Shown in pieces: positions 31,999 through 41,813 of a stretch of DNA of 48,728 bases. The notes below the pieces were generated by a model. That model made no database searches. It saw nothing but the letters and a program-made list of their open reading frames with translations, and was not told the origin of the DNA. A program made the position numbers and the translations under genes. Each line of letters opens with the position of its first letter. Within the stretch, counting starts at the first letter, position 1. The DNA comes from Mastigamoeba balamuthi (Eukaryota; Evosea; Mastigamoebida; Mastigamoebidae), in assembly GCA_902651635.1 (NCBI GenBank), contig CACRSC010000005.1, positions 89,444 through 138,171 on the forward strand, in the 5' to 3' direction.

Positions 31999-32966
31999 TG
32001 GCCGAGCCATTGAGTGCCCTGGGCATCCGGAGGGTGCTTGAGCGCTTTATCACCTGTGATGTCCTTGAGGAGATCGTGGCCTACGTCCACAGCAAGAAGC
32101 TGCACCTCTGGGCCAAGAATCTGCCCTGCAGCTTCGTTCGCAAGAGTGTTTATGTGGCCATTTACAAAGACAAGTACAACTTGGCATACAAGGAGCTCCA
32201 TGACTGGATCGTGAACTGGATGCCTTTTGACCCAAAGATGCTCAGTCACAATGTGCACAAGATCCGTGATGTCCTTGCAGAGTGGGGCAAAAGCCACATC
32301 ACTCTCCAGACATTCGAGCAGCGCCAAGTCGAGATCGAGACCATCAACTTCCCAGCACCAGTCCAGGGAACGACGGCATGGGCTGACTCAGTGGACTTCC
32401 CACTCGCTGGTGTCCGCACGGTTGGCCTAAATTCCTTCCTGGTGCCAAGAACACATCTTCTCACTTTGGCCCCCCTATTTTTAGGTTTCGCGCTGAGATT
32501 CGGCGTGGAGTTACAAACTAAACGGCCCTGGACAGCACTACCAGGTCCTCGTTTCGGGCCGTGGACATGTTGAGCATGTCTGGGGTGGATACTCACCCAA
32601 GTACTACAATGGGGAGTTCATCAAGATGACACGCGACTGGTGGGAGGCAAACATGCACAACGATGTTGTCATAGTGGACGGGCACTACAGCTGGCCACGT
32701 GACCACATCGCCCACCCCAAGTGGCTCTCGAACTACCCCAAGCCTGTGAAGAGGGGGCATGGTGCAGTGGCACGCAGCACTGCCATGCTGACAGTGAAGC
32801 GCCGTGTGTACAACAAGACGATCAAGAACCACAGGGGCCATGTGGAGACCGTTTTGCCCATGTCAAGTGCCTCTTCGTGGCACTCACGACCCCCTTCTGT
32901 GATGGTGCAGACCAGCAGGACGTCCTGGCCTGGTTTGCATTTGGTCTCCACAATCGCCTCCTTTAA
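31999..32966 (+). pseudogene. Broken DDE transposase between surface genes
   Basis: Three plus-strand frames each supply part of one transposase. Frame 1 (31999 to about 32440) gives an N-terminal helical region and WADSVDFPLAGVRTVG, with a candidate first catalytic Asp at 32394-32396. Frame 2 (about 32500-32870) gives SYKLNGPGQHYQVLV, GHVEHVWGGYSPKYYNGEF and VVIVDGHYSW (second Asp at 32677-32679). Frame 3 (about 32850-32966) gives a C-terminal VLAWFAFGLHNRLL and a stop. The D..HYQV.V...GHV..V..GYS arrangement fits DDE_Tnp_4-type elements. About 60 bp of unrelated sequence and two frame changes separate the parts. The 5' end is lost at the N at 31998. No inverted repeats were found. Confidence 0.72.
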
Positions 32967-33242
32967 GTCCCCCACAGTCTGTTGTTTTCCATAACGCACA
33001 CACATTGTACTCTTCCCCCACTGAGCACAAGGGCCTGTGCTGGGCAACACAACACCACACCACCAATAGCCCAAAGTGGCCGCCTCACCACACACCAGAC
33101 TCAACAAAGACACACTTGTTCCTTCAGATTTTCGCCACAAGTGTACAAAAATATCCTCGCCATGGGACGCAATCATGCCTGCCAATCCATGGCATAGTTA
33201 GGACATAACAAGGAATCCTGAAGCTTCTGTTTAATTTTGCTC

Positions 33243-36200
33243 TCATAGCACAAGCAGAGCGCAGATGACAACCGCAGCAAAGGGTAGCGATAGCTGGGCG
33301 CACAGCGACCTTGAATCAACGGCTGTCACGCACGCTCCTACCCGCTTTTCTGTCGAGATCAATCCCCGCGGGCACTGCTCGCACGCCGTGGCGGCGTTGC
33401 TGTCGTCGTCGGTAAACCCGCTGGGGCACGGGCTGCACACATCGGTAGTCGCGTTGAACTGCGATCCCGCAGAGCACTCGACGCACGCTCCCGAGTGGCC
33501 CACACCAGAGAACAAGCCAGTTGGGCACGGTGTGCATGCGGTGCCAGCGTTGCTGTCCTCGTCTGTGGACCCGCTGGGACACTGGTGGCACGCGCCTGTT
33601 GCGTTGGAGAACTCGGAGCCCGGTGCACACGGGGTGCAGTTGCCCGCTGTTCCCGCGACAGAGAACAACCCGGTCGAGCACTGACGACAGGCTGTCCTGG
33701 CGTCGCTGTCAGCGTCAGAGGTCCCAGCACCACAGGTGTCGCAGGACAACGTGTGGACGTTGATCTCCGATCCGGGGTCGCAGTGCACCTCGGCGCACTC
33801 CCCTGTCGATCCGGCCTTGGAGAAGTGGCCCTCGGGGCAGGTGATGCACTGCGTGAAGATGTCCGAGTCGTTGTCTGTCGTCCCTGCGGAGCACTGCGAG
33901 CACTCGAGGTCCTGCCTGTCGTAGTACGAGCCGGCCGTGCAGGGCTGGCACTCGCCGGACCGGCTGTGCGGTGTGTACGTCTGCGCTGCGCACTGCTCGC
34001 ACGGCGTCGAGATGTTCAGGTCCCGGTCTGTGGTCCCGAACGGGCACGGCGTGCAGATCGCCGAGGTTGCGTTGTAGTGGAAGTAGCTCCCCGTGTGAGT
34101 GCACTGGATGCACTCGGACGACCACCCCGGCGGAGACGTCGCCGTTTCATTGCAGCTCTTGCACGCAGTGTAGGCGTTCTTGTCGTCGTCCGTGGTCCCT
34201 GCGGGACACTGCACACAGACGCTGGTTATCTTGTCCAGGTAGGACCCCGCTCCGCACAGCACACACTCGCCCCAGTGGCCGTCGTTCGAGTACCTGCCCG
34301 CCGTGCAGTTCTGGCACGGCGTCAGCACGTTGGAGTCGCGGTCTGTCGTGCCCCAGAGGCACTTGGTGCACTGGCCTTGGCCGTTCAGGAACGACCCCAC
34401 TGCGCATGTGACGCAGCTGCCGTGCCACCCAGCGGGCGCAGAAGTTCCGGTGGTGCACTGGACACACGGCGTCGAGGCGTCCGAGTCGGCGTCTGTGGTC
34501 CCTGCGGGGCAGGCGGTGCACGAGAGGCTCGTGTAGTTGAAGACGTTGCCCGCGGCGCACGTGATGCAGGACCCCGACCACATCGCTGGCGCAAAGGTCC
34601 CCGTCGAGCAGCCCTGGCAGGCGGTTGCCGGGTTGTGGTCGTGGTCCGTCGTCTGCCTCTGGCAGGCGGGGCACTCGCCCGTGGCTCCCGTGTCGGGCGA
34701 GCCCGTCCCGTTGGCGCACGGCACGCACGGGGTCACGGAGGAGTTGTCCGTGTCCCTGGTGCCCGGTTTGCACGCCTCGCACGAGTCCCGCGATCTGTTG
34801 AGGTAGTTTCCTCCGGGGCACAGCACGCAGGGGCCCACATGGGTGCTGGGCGCCGTGTGCGCTGCGCCGCACTGGGTGCACTTGGTCGCCGAGCTGTTGT
34901 CGTGGTCCGTATACCCCAGGCCGCACGGTGTGCAGGGGCCTGTCGAGGACGAGAGCCAGTTGCCAGGCGCGCACGTCGTGCACGACCCCGTGGTGTTTGC
35001 CGACGCCGTGTAGGTCCCCGACGGGCACGGCGCGCACTGCGTGGTGCTGTCGCTATCCGCGTCCGACGTACCCGCCGGGCACGCCGTGCAGGGCCCCGCG
35101 GACGACGCCAGGTAGTGGCCGGGCGGGCACACGAGGCAGCTGCCCTTCCACTTGGCCGTCGGCGCGTAGGTCCCGCGGGAGCACTGCAGGCACGGGCCCC
35201 ACGACGAGCCGAGGTGCGTTCCCGCCGGGCACGCCGTGCACTCGCCGGCCTTGCCTGTCTCGTTCATGAACGTCCCCCCGGGGCAGTCGCTGCAGGGCGT
35301 CGCCGCGGACGAGTCGTTGTCGGTCGTCCCGAGGCGGCACTTCTGGCAGCCGCGGGGGCCCATCTCGGAGCCCGCCAGGCACCGCATCGTCCTCAGCTCC
35401 GCGGGCAGCCTGGCCGCCAGCCCCGTGTTCCTGCCGTTGCTGGGCATCTTCTCGACCCAGGCCATGGAGCTGCCGGGCCCCGGCGCCGTGGCGCAGATTC
35501 GCTGCAGCGAGTCCATCCAGAAGAGGCGGTTCTGGCGCGCGTCGTAGTCGACGAAGTACGTGACGACCGACAGGTGGACGAGCAGCGCGGCGTCCCTGTA
35601 GATAGACGCCGTGCACGCGTAGTACACGTGGCCGTCGGGCGCCGTGACGGGCCCGCGCGTGGGGCTGCAGGCGAAGGCGCCGGGCAGCGCCGCAGAGGCG
35701 CCCGTGCGGACGTTCCAGAGCTGCGTCTCGACCCCGAGGTTCATGGCGACCCTGTCGGCGTCCCACCACCGCAGGTCGTACACCGCGCGGCCGCTCGCGA
35801 TGGCGCCCAGCTGGACCGTAGTCCCCGCGCAGTCGCTGACGTTGCAGCGGTAGAGGCCGCCGCCCGAGCCGCTCGTGCTCTGCGCCCACACGAGGACGCC
35901 GCGCGCCTCGTCGACGACCAGCGCCGTGAGGTCCCCCGAGACCTGCGCGCCCGCCACCACCGTCCCCACGACCGCGCCGCTCTCCCAGTCGACCTGGCGG
36001 CCACCGGCCATCGCCACGAAAAGCGCAGGTCAGAAAGTGGTGTGGAAAACGCGCTGGAAAACCGACAAGAGGGGGAAAAACTGGTGGAAAAACTGGTGCA
36101 CCTTGAGAATGGTCTTGTCGGATACCTGGATGCCCGCGAAGACCCAGAGGTAGTAGCCGCCGTAGAGGGCGTGGGGCTTGTCGCTGGCCGAGCCCGAGGG

Positions 36201-36362
36201 GGGCGTCCAGTCGGAGCAGTTGAGCAGGTACTTGAGCCACGAGACGCTGCCGTAGGCCACCACCGAGTCGGCGGGGCCCGCTGCCACGTCTGCAGCCGCC
36301 GGCACGACCGCGCTGGCAGCCAGCAGCACGGCGACGATGAGGACTGCGTTGTTAGGGCCCAT
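33243..36362 (-). CDS. Giant cysteine-rich surface protein C
   Basis: Exon 1 is 36362-36102 (87 codons) and exon 2 is 35993-33243, with a 108-nt intron (GTGCAC...CGCCAG), giving 1003 aa. The signal peptide is MGPNNAVLIVAVLLAASAVV. The head carries VDWESG, VDEARGVLVWA, APDGHVYYAC and DYDARQNRLFWMD. Thirteen D-x-D cysteine-rich modules follow, then a hydrophobic C-terminal tail (LPFAAVVICALLVL) with nothing after it, consistent with GPI anchoring. The exon 1 length and intron position equal those of A. Its 3' end is duplicated at 31612-31997. It is the most diverged of the four in the middle region, for example an inserted 'THTGSYFHYN' in one module. Confidence 0.9.
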
Positions 36363-37014
36363 CTGGGGGTGTGCCAGTGCGCCACTCGCCGAGTTTTCTG
36401 GTTTGTGCGAACCGACCGAATGATAGCTGAGATTTCTGGGTATGAAAAGCGGTACTCGAAACTCGGAATAACTGATCCGCGATGCGTGGATTTTGAGGGG
36501 AATCCAGTGGTGGTCGCACGCGGTGCGGAGTGTCCTTGTGGTCAAAACCGCGCACCGGTTGTTGGATAAGGCCACACGCCGCCTGAGTGCTTAGCCAGCG
36601 AGGGCTGCGTAGCACAGAAAGTAATGCTAGTTGTTATTTTTCTGGTGGTGCAGTGCAATGCTAAATTCTGCTTACCCGAACGGGGGTGGGTTTGCATTAT
36701 TCATTCGTCTGAGAATTCATTCCCCCCTCGGAGTCGCTGTCCGCCCTCGTTGATAATAAGAAGTGAGGGGCTGTCCACCACTGAAGGCATCACCAGTCTG
36801 GGGAATGTGAACGGCAGCAATTGCCTCACCGCACGACCTCCGAGGGCCACTGGGTGAGTAGAACAGCCCTTCTTCATCAGGGAGCGAAGTATCAGCTCAG
36901 GGCGCAACTGTATTTGCCAGATATGTTCGTCTCTCACTGGGTTGCTTAGAGAAAAGGCCAATGTAATCCTTGTTGGGACACTGTTGTTGTTGTGTCTTCA
37001 GCTGATTGCAGCAT
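36363..37014. other. Intergenic region between surface genes C and D
   Basis: Holds the upstream region of C and the 3' flank of D. Short frames only. No recognisable promoter element, RNA gene or repeat. Confidence 0.45.
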
Positions 37015-40000
37015 TCACACTGACACACCGCACAATAGCACCGTCCAGATCGGCACCACCAGCCGCAATGAGGCAGACTCCGATGCCGTGGTACTCCTGC
37101 ACGGCCCACTAGCGCTCTCGGGGGCGGTCCCGCTCTCGCACGACATGCACGCACCTGCCCGCCCTGGCGCCGGCGAGTACGTCCCAGTCGCACACGCTGT
37201 GCATTCTGTGCGCGGGTCGCTGTCGTTGTCACTGGTTCCCGCGGGGCACTCGCCGCACGCACCCGAGTGGCCTTCTGCTGTGTGCGACCCCGCCGAGCAC
37301 AGCGCGCAGGGCGTCGATGCGTTGCTGTCCGCGTCGGTGAACCCGGCAGAGCACTTGAGGCACGTTCCTGTCGCAGCGGCCCACTCGGACCCCGCAGAGC
37401 ACTCGATGCACGCACCCGCGTGGCCAGCGCCAGAGAACAGGCCAACGGGGCACTGCACGCAAGCTGTGCCTGCGGTGCGGTCCTCGTCTGTGGTCCCCTG
37501 CTGGCACTGCCGGCACACTCCCGTTTCGAGGGAGTACTCGGAACCAGAGGGGCACGGGGTGCAGTTGCCCGCTGCTCCCTCGGTGGAGAACGAGCCATCG
37601 GGGCATTTCTGGCAGGCTGTCTTGGCGTTGCTGTCGACGTCCGATGTTCCCGCAGGGCACTTGACACACGAGAGTGTCGTGGTGTCGATCTCCGCTCCGA
37701 CTGTGCAGGGTACCGCGACGCACTGCGTCGTCGAGCCAGCCTTGGAGGAGAAGCCGTCGGGGCAAGGAACACACGGCGTGAAGACGTCCGAGTCGTTGTC
37801 TGTCGATCCTCCAGGGCACTGCTGGCATCCGAGGTTCTGTGTGTCGTAGTACGACCCGGCTGTGCAGGGCTCGCACTCCCCAGACCGGCTGTGCGGCGTG
37901 TACGTCTGCGCTCCGCACTGCTCGCACGCCGTCGAGATGTTCATGTCCCTGTCTGTCGTCCCGAACGGGCACGGAGTGCACGTGGCGGTGGTCGTGTTGA
38001 AGAAGCTGCCGTTGCTGCACTGCACGCACTCTGACGACCACCCCGGCGGAGACATCGCATCGGCCCCGCAGCTCTGGCAGGCTGTGTAGGCGTTGCTGTC
38101 GTTGTCTGTGGTGCCCGCTGGGCACTGCGCACACGACCCCGTGGCTCTGTCCAGGAACGACCCCGGGCCGCACACCACACACTCGCCGTGCCACCCGTCG
38201 ATGGAATACCTCCCGGCTGGGCAGCTCTCGCACTGCGTCAGCACGTTGGAGTCGCGGTCTGTCGTCCCAGATGGGCACTGGCTGCACTTGCCTTGGCCAT
38301 CCAGGAACGACCCCGTGGCGCATGTAACGCAGCTGCCGTGCCATCCAGCGCGGGATGCCGTCCCCGCTGCGCACAGTGTGCACGCCGTGGCTGCGTTGGA
38401 GTCTGCATCTGTGGAGCCAGCGGGGCAGGCGGTGCACGAGAGGCGCGTGTAGTTGAAGACGTTGCCCGCGGCGCACGTGATACAGGGCCCCGACCACATC
38501 GCTGGAGCGAAGGTTCCCGCCGAGCAGCCCTGGCAGGCGGTGGCGGGATTGTGATCGTGGTCCGTCGTCTGCTTCTGGCAGGCGGGGCACTCTCCAGAAG
38601 CTCCTGTTTCTGGCGAGCCTGTCCCGTTGGCGCACGGCACGCACGGAGTCACTGACGAACTATCCGTGTCTCTGGAGCCCGGCAGGCACGCCTCACACGT
38701 ACCCAGCGAGCTGTTGAGGTATCTGCCGGCTGCGCACAGAACGCAGGGACCCATGCGGCCACTGGGCGACATGTGCCCTGGGTCGCACTTGGCGCACCGC
38801 GTGGACGAGTTGTAGTCGTGGTCTGTATAGCCCAGACCGCACTGCGTGCACGGGCCACTGGTGGACGCGAGGTAGTTGCCCGGCCGGCACTCGAAGCACG
38901 GACCGCTGTTGTTTGCCGTGTCCGTGTAGGTCCCAGAGGCGCACGGCAGGCACTGCGTTGTGGTGTTGAAGTCGTCGTCTGACGTCCCCGCCGGGCACCC
39001 CACGCAGGGGCCGGCAGAGGACACGAGGTACCTGCCGATCTGGCACACGAGGCAGTTGCCCTTCCACTTGGCCGCCGGCGCGTACGTCTCGGCAGGGCAG
39101 GGCAGGCACGGGCCCCACGACGACCCGAGGTATTTGCCTGCAGGGCACGTCTTGCACTCGCCCGTCTGGCCGACCTGGTCCATGTAGGACACGGAGGCGC
39201 ACTCGCTGCAGGGCGTCGCGGAGGACGAGTCGTTGTCGGTCGACCCGAGCCTGCACTTCTGGCAGCCGCGGCCCCCGACCTCGGACCCCGCCGTGCACGG
39301 CATCGTCAGCAGCTCCTTGGGCACCCTGGCAGCCAGGCCCGTGTAGCTGCCGCTGGCCGACAGCTGGAACGAGAGGCCAATGGCTTTGCCCGGCCCCTTG
39401 GTGGTGGCGTGCAGCCAGCGCGTCGAGTCGATCCAGAAGACGCGGTTGTCGCGCGCGTCGTACTCGAGCTGGACGACGTCGCCCTGCGCCGCGACGAGCA
39501 GCTCCGCGTCCCTGTAGATGTCCGAGCCGCACGAGTAGTACGTGTGGCCGTCTGGGGCGATGATGGGCCCGTGCTGGACCAGCACGCAGGCGAAGCCCCG
39601 GGCGATGGAAAACGTGCCCTTCCAGATGTTGCGCAGCACTGGCGTGGAGCCTGCGAAGTGTATAGAGATTCTGTCGGCGTCGTACCACCGCATCTCCGAC
39701 GGCACCTGCCCCGGCGGGAAGATGCCCAGCTTGGTGGTCGTGTGCTGGCAGTCGGACAGGCTGCAGCGGAAGAGCCCGCTCTGCGAGCCGCTGGAGGAGC
39801 CGAAGGCCCACACGAGCAGCCCGCGGGTCTCGTCGACGGCCATCACGACCCCGTCTCCCCATATCCTGTCCCCCGCGACCAGCGTCTGCGCGATCGTGCC
39901 GTCGTCCCAACTGATCTACACAGCGGAAAACCGGTGAGACTCGGGTCCGAGTCAAGTTTCGACGCTGTTACGCGAAGAAAACCCGGAGAAGAAGCGTCCA

Positions 40001-40151
40001 GTCGGGCACCTTGTAGATCTGGTTGGTGCTGGAGCCAGGGGCCAGAGCCAGGAAGGACGCGGCACCGTCGACGGCAGCGGCGGCGCCCGTGTAGGCGCCG
40101 GCCCACAGCGACCCGGCGCGGACGAACTGCAGCGAGTCTGCCCGCGAGAAC
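37015..40151 (-). pseudogene. Giant cysteine-rich surface protein D, main part (exon 1 split by a transposon)
   Basis: Exon 2 (39915-37015, 966 codons) and the 3' part of exon 1 (40151-40010) are intact. A 94-nt intron (GTGCCC...GTGTAG) separates them. Exon 1 here begins in mid-sequence at FSRADSLQFVRAG..., which aligns with 'YSRQSLLFVRNG' of protein A, so the start codon and signal peptide are absent. They lie 5.9 kb away at 46073-46176. Exon 2 has the usual head (ISWDDG, VDETRGLLVWA, APDGHTYYSC, DYDARDNRVFW), 14 D-x-D modules and a hydrophobic C-terminal tail. Apart from the insertion the gene shows no other lesion, suggesting a recent event. Without excision or an internal start it cannot make a secreted product. 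Confidence 0.9.
40149..40151. repeat. Target-site duplication, left copy (AAC)
   Basis: AAC immediately outside the left CACTG terminus. It matches AAC at 46073-46075. Confidence 0.85.
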
Positions 40152-40180
40152 CACTGCGCCCATGTCTGGAACGATGTTTT
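40152..40180 (+). repeat. Left terminal inverted repeat of the CACTA element
   Basis: 29 bp starting CACTGCGCCC, containing GGAACGATGTTTT. Pairs with 46043-46072. Confidence 0.9.
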
Positions 40181-40410
40181 CGAGCGACAAGCTGAAAATC
40201 CGGCGGGTTTTGGGGACGAGCGATATCCGAGCGATGTGCTCGTGCGAGTGGTGAGCTTTTATTTAGTAGGAGAATCACTCGAGGACCATCGCTCGGCCCG
40301 TATCGCCTGAAGAGTCCTTCGTGGTATTGCATGGTGGGCGTCGCCCCCGCAACACGCGAGGTCGTCGGTCGGGCCATCTCTCATACGGTGTGGGGCGAAC
40401 GGTCGCTCAG
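40181..40410. promoter_or_regulatory. Left subterminal repeat zone of the CACTA element
   Basis: CGAGCGA occurs at 40181-40187, 40217-40223 and 40228-40234, and inverted at 40289-40295, with a related GGTCGCTCAGG at about 40402. In CACTA elements such clustered short motifs bind transposase. Confidence 0.65.
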
Positions 40411-40588
40411 GCGCCATGCACGCCAAAAATAGCCCTGCCCAGCCGCCCCAGCCGCCCTGGCCACCCCGTAACGAGCAGAGAAGCGCCAATCCTTAGGTCG
40501 TATGGACAGTGGGTCTTTGCTGTTGCGAACTGGGGGGGGGCGGAGTAGGGAGGCAGGGCGCGGGATGGGGCTGACTCAGGGGTCACCA

Positions 40589-41733
40589 CTACATAGAAGC
40601 AGGAGCGGGTTGGGCTACAGGCGGCGGCGGCGTCGTGGTGATTGGCTCGTCATCGTCGCTATCGCGGAGCCACGGGTTGTTCTCCGGTGCTCCCGCCTCC
40701 TCTCCTGCTGGAATGAGCACGACGTCTACCTCTAGCGGGGCAGGGCCAAGCGTGCCGTCGGGCTGGCACATGGCTCCGCGTTTTTTTGCAGCAGCTCGCT
40801 TGCGGGCATGTGCACACTTTTCGCTCTTGAGGTATTGCGTCCTGTGCTGTGAGAGCGGTTAGACACGGAAAGAGCTCAGGCGGTACTTTGTGGAGCGCCG
40901 ACATGTTGTCAACGTAGCAGCGGTGAATAAGGACGCGCCCGTTGAACGTTGCATCGAACGAGCTGCAGGGTGTGCCCTTTGGCGCAAGAAGCTTGAGGCG
41001 ATCGAGAAGCCGAATGGTCATGACGACGTTGTTTTTGCACTCCTCTCTCGCCTTGGCCACTTTCTGAGGGTCGTTTGTTAGAGAGGCCTTGGTGCACCAG
41101 GCACGAACCTCTTTGCGGGCCTCGCCGAGTTGGCCCCTGTCGCGCAGCAAGAGCTTCGCTGCAAGGGTAAGCGCCCTCTGTGTGCAGGAGAGGGGTGTGA
41201 GAAGAGCAGGGACAGAGACACGTACGTGCAGTGCCGACCGCTTTGACTGCTTGATCTTGTTCTGCCGCAGTACCTCGGGATCGACGTCCTTGGCCACCTC
41301 GGTATCGTGCCTCGACTTCCAGACGGCACCGAGGATAGGGTCGACCTGAGCCGCCGACAGGCGCAGGGCCGCGACCCCGCGCAGCGAGAGAACCTCGGTT
41401 ATGAGCAGCTTGACCGTGTCCGGCTGTTTCTCGTGGAGCCTGAGAGGGGAAGGGGGAGGGAGGGGGGGGGGAAGCAACACATTGGACTGTGCCAGACAGG
41501 GGTGTGGCGCACTCGATCCACGTGAGGTCGCGCACGGTCTTGACTGACAGCCGGCTTGCGTCTTTCTTGGTGAGCCGCGAGGCGAGGTGGCACCTGGCGG
41601 CAATCTTGATCTCGTCGAAGGTGTCCGGGTCAAGATCACTGGGGGCAGGACCACCCATGTCGGCGTCGTCAGCGGCGGCGATGGTGCCAGCGGCGGCGGC
41701 TGTGGATATGGGAGGGACATCCTCTAGCTCCAT
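40589..41733 (-). CDS. Transposon-borne unrecognised protein, 327 aa
   Basis: Four inferred exons, 41733-41513, 41439-41226, 41177-40887 and 40846-40589, with introns of 73, 48 and 40 nt (GTGC, GTAC and GTAC donors). All joins keep the frame. The N-terminus is Ala/Asp-rich. A mostly helical middle follows, with CTKASLTNDPQKVAKAREE and a segment containing VLIHRCYVDNMSALHK. A basic patch KCAHARKRAAAKKRG precedes an acidic/proline tail (DSDDDEP...PPPP). No family is recognised. It lies downstream of the transposase on the same strand, within the element. Many CACTA elements encode a second, fast-evolving DNA-binding accessory protein (as TnpA in En/Spm), and that role is an inference here. It could instead be a captured host gene. 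Confidence 0.65.
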
Positions 41734-41813
41734 CCTTTGAGTCCAATTTTATTTGTGAAAAAGGGGTGTGAGTCACAAGATTTTTGTGAAGACAACAATT
41801 GTGCACGTTTCTA

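Noticed and set aside
31707-32573. Fusion gene of surface-protein antisense and transposase N-terminus on the plus strand
   Set aside because: The frame crosses the N at 31998, an assembly join; its first part is merely the complement of a cysteine-module 3' end.
33495-36569. Very long (about 1,000-codon) open frame on the plus strand opposite surface gene C
   Set aside because: It is antisense to a clear cysteine-module gene. Stop-free antisense frames are expected where third codon positions are almost all G or C; its product is low-complexity Arg/Ala/Val without domains.
40152-40180. Inverted similarity near 40160 and 46060 as a chance match
   Set aside because: The termini begin with CACTG on both sides, are flanked by the same AAC, coincide with the broken ends of exon 1 and surround a Tnp2 gene, so chance is not plausible.
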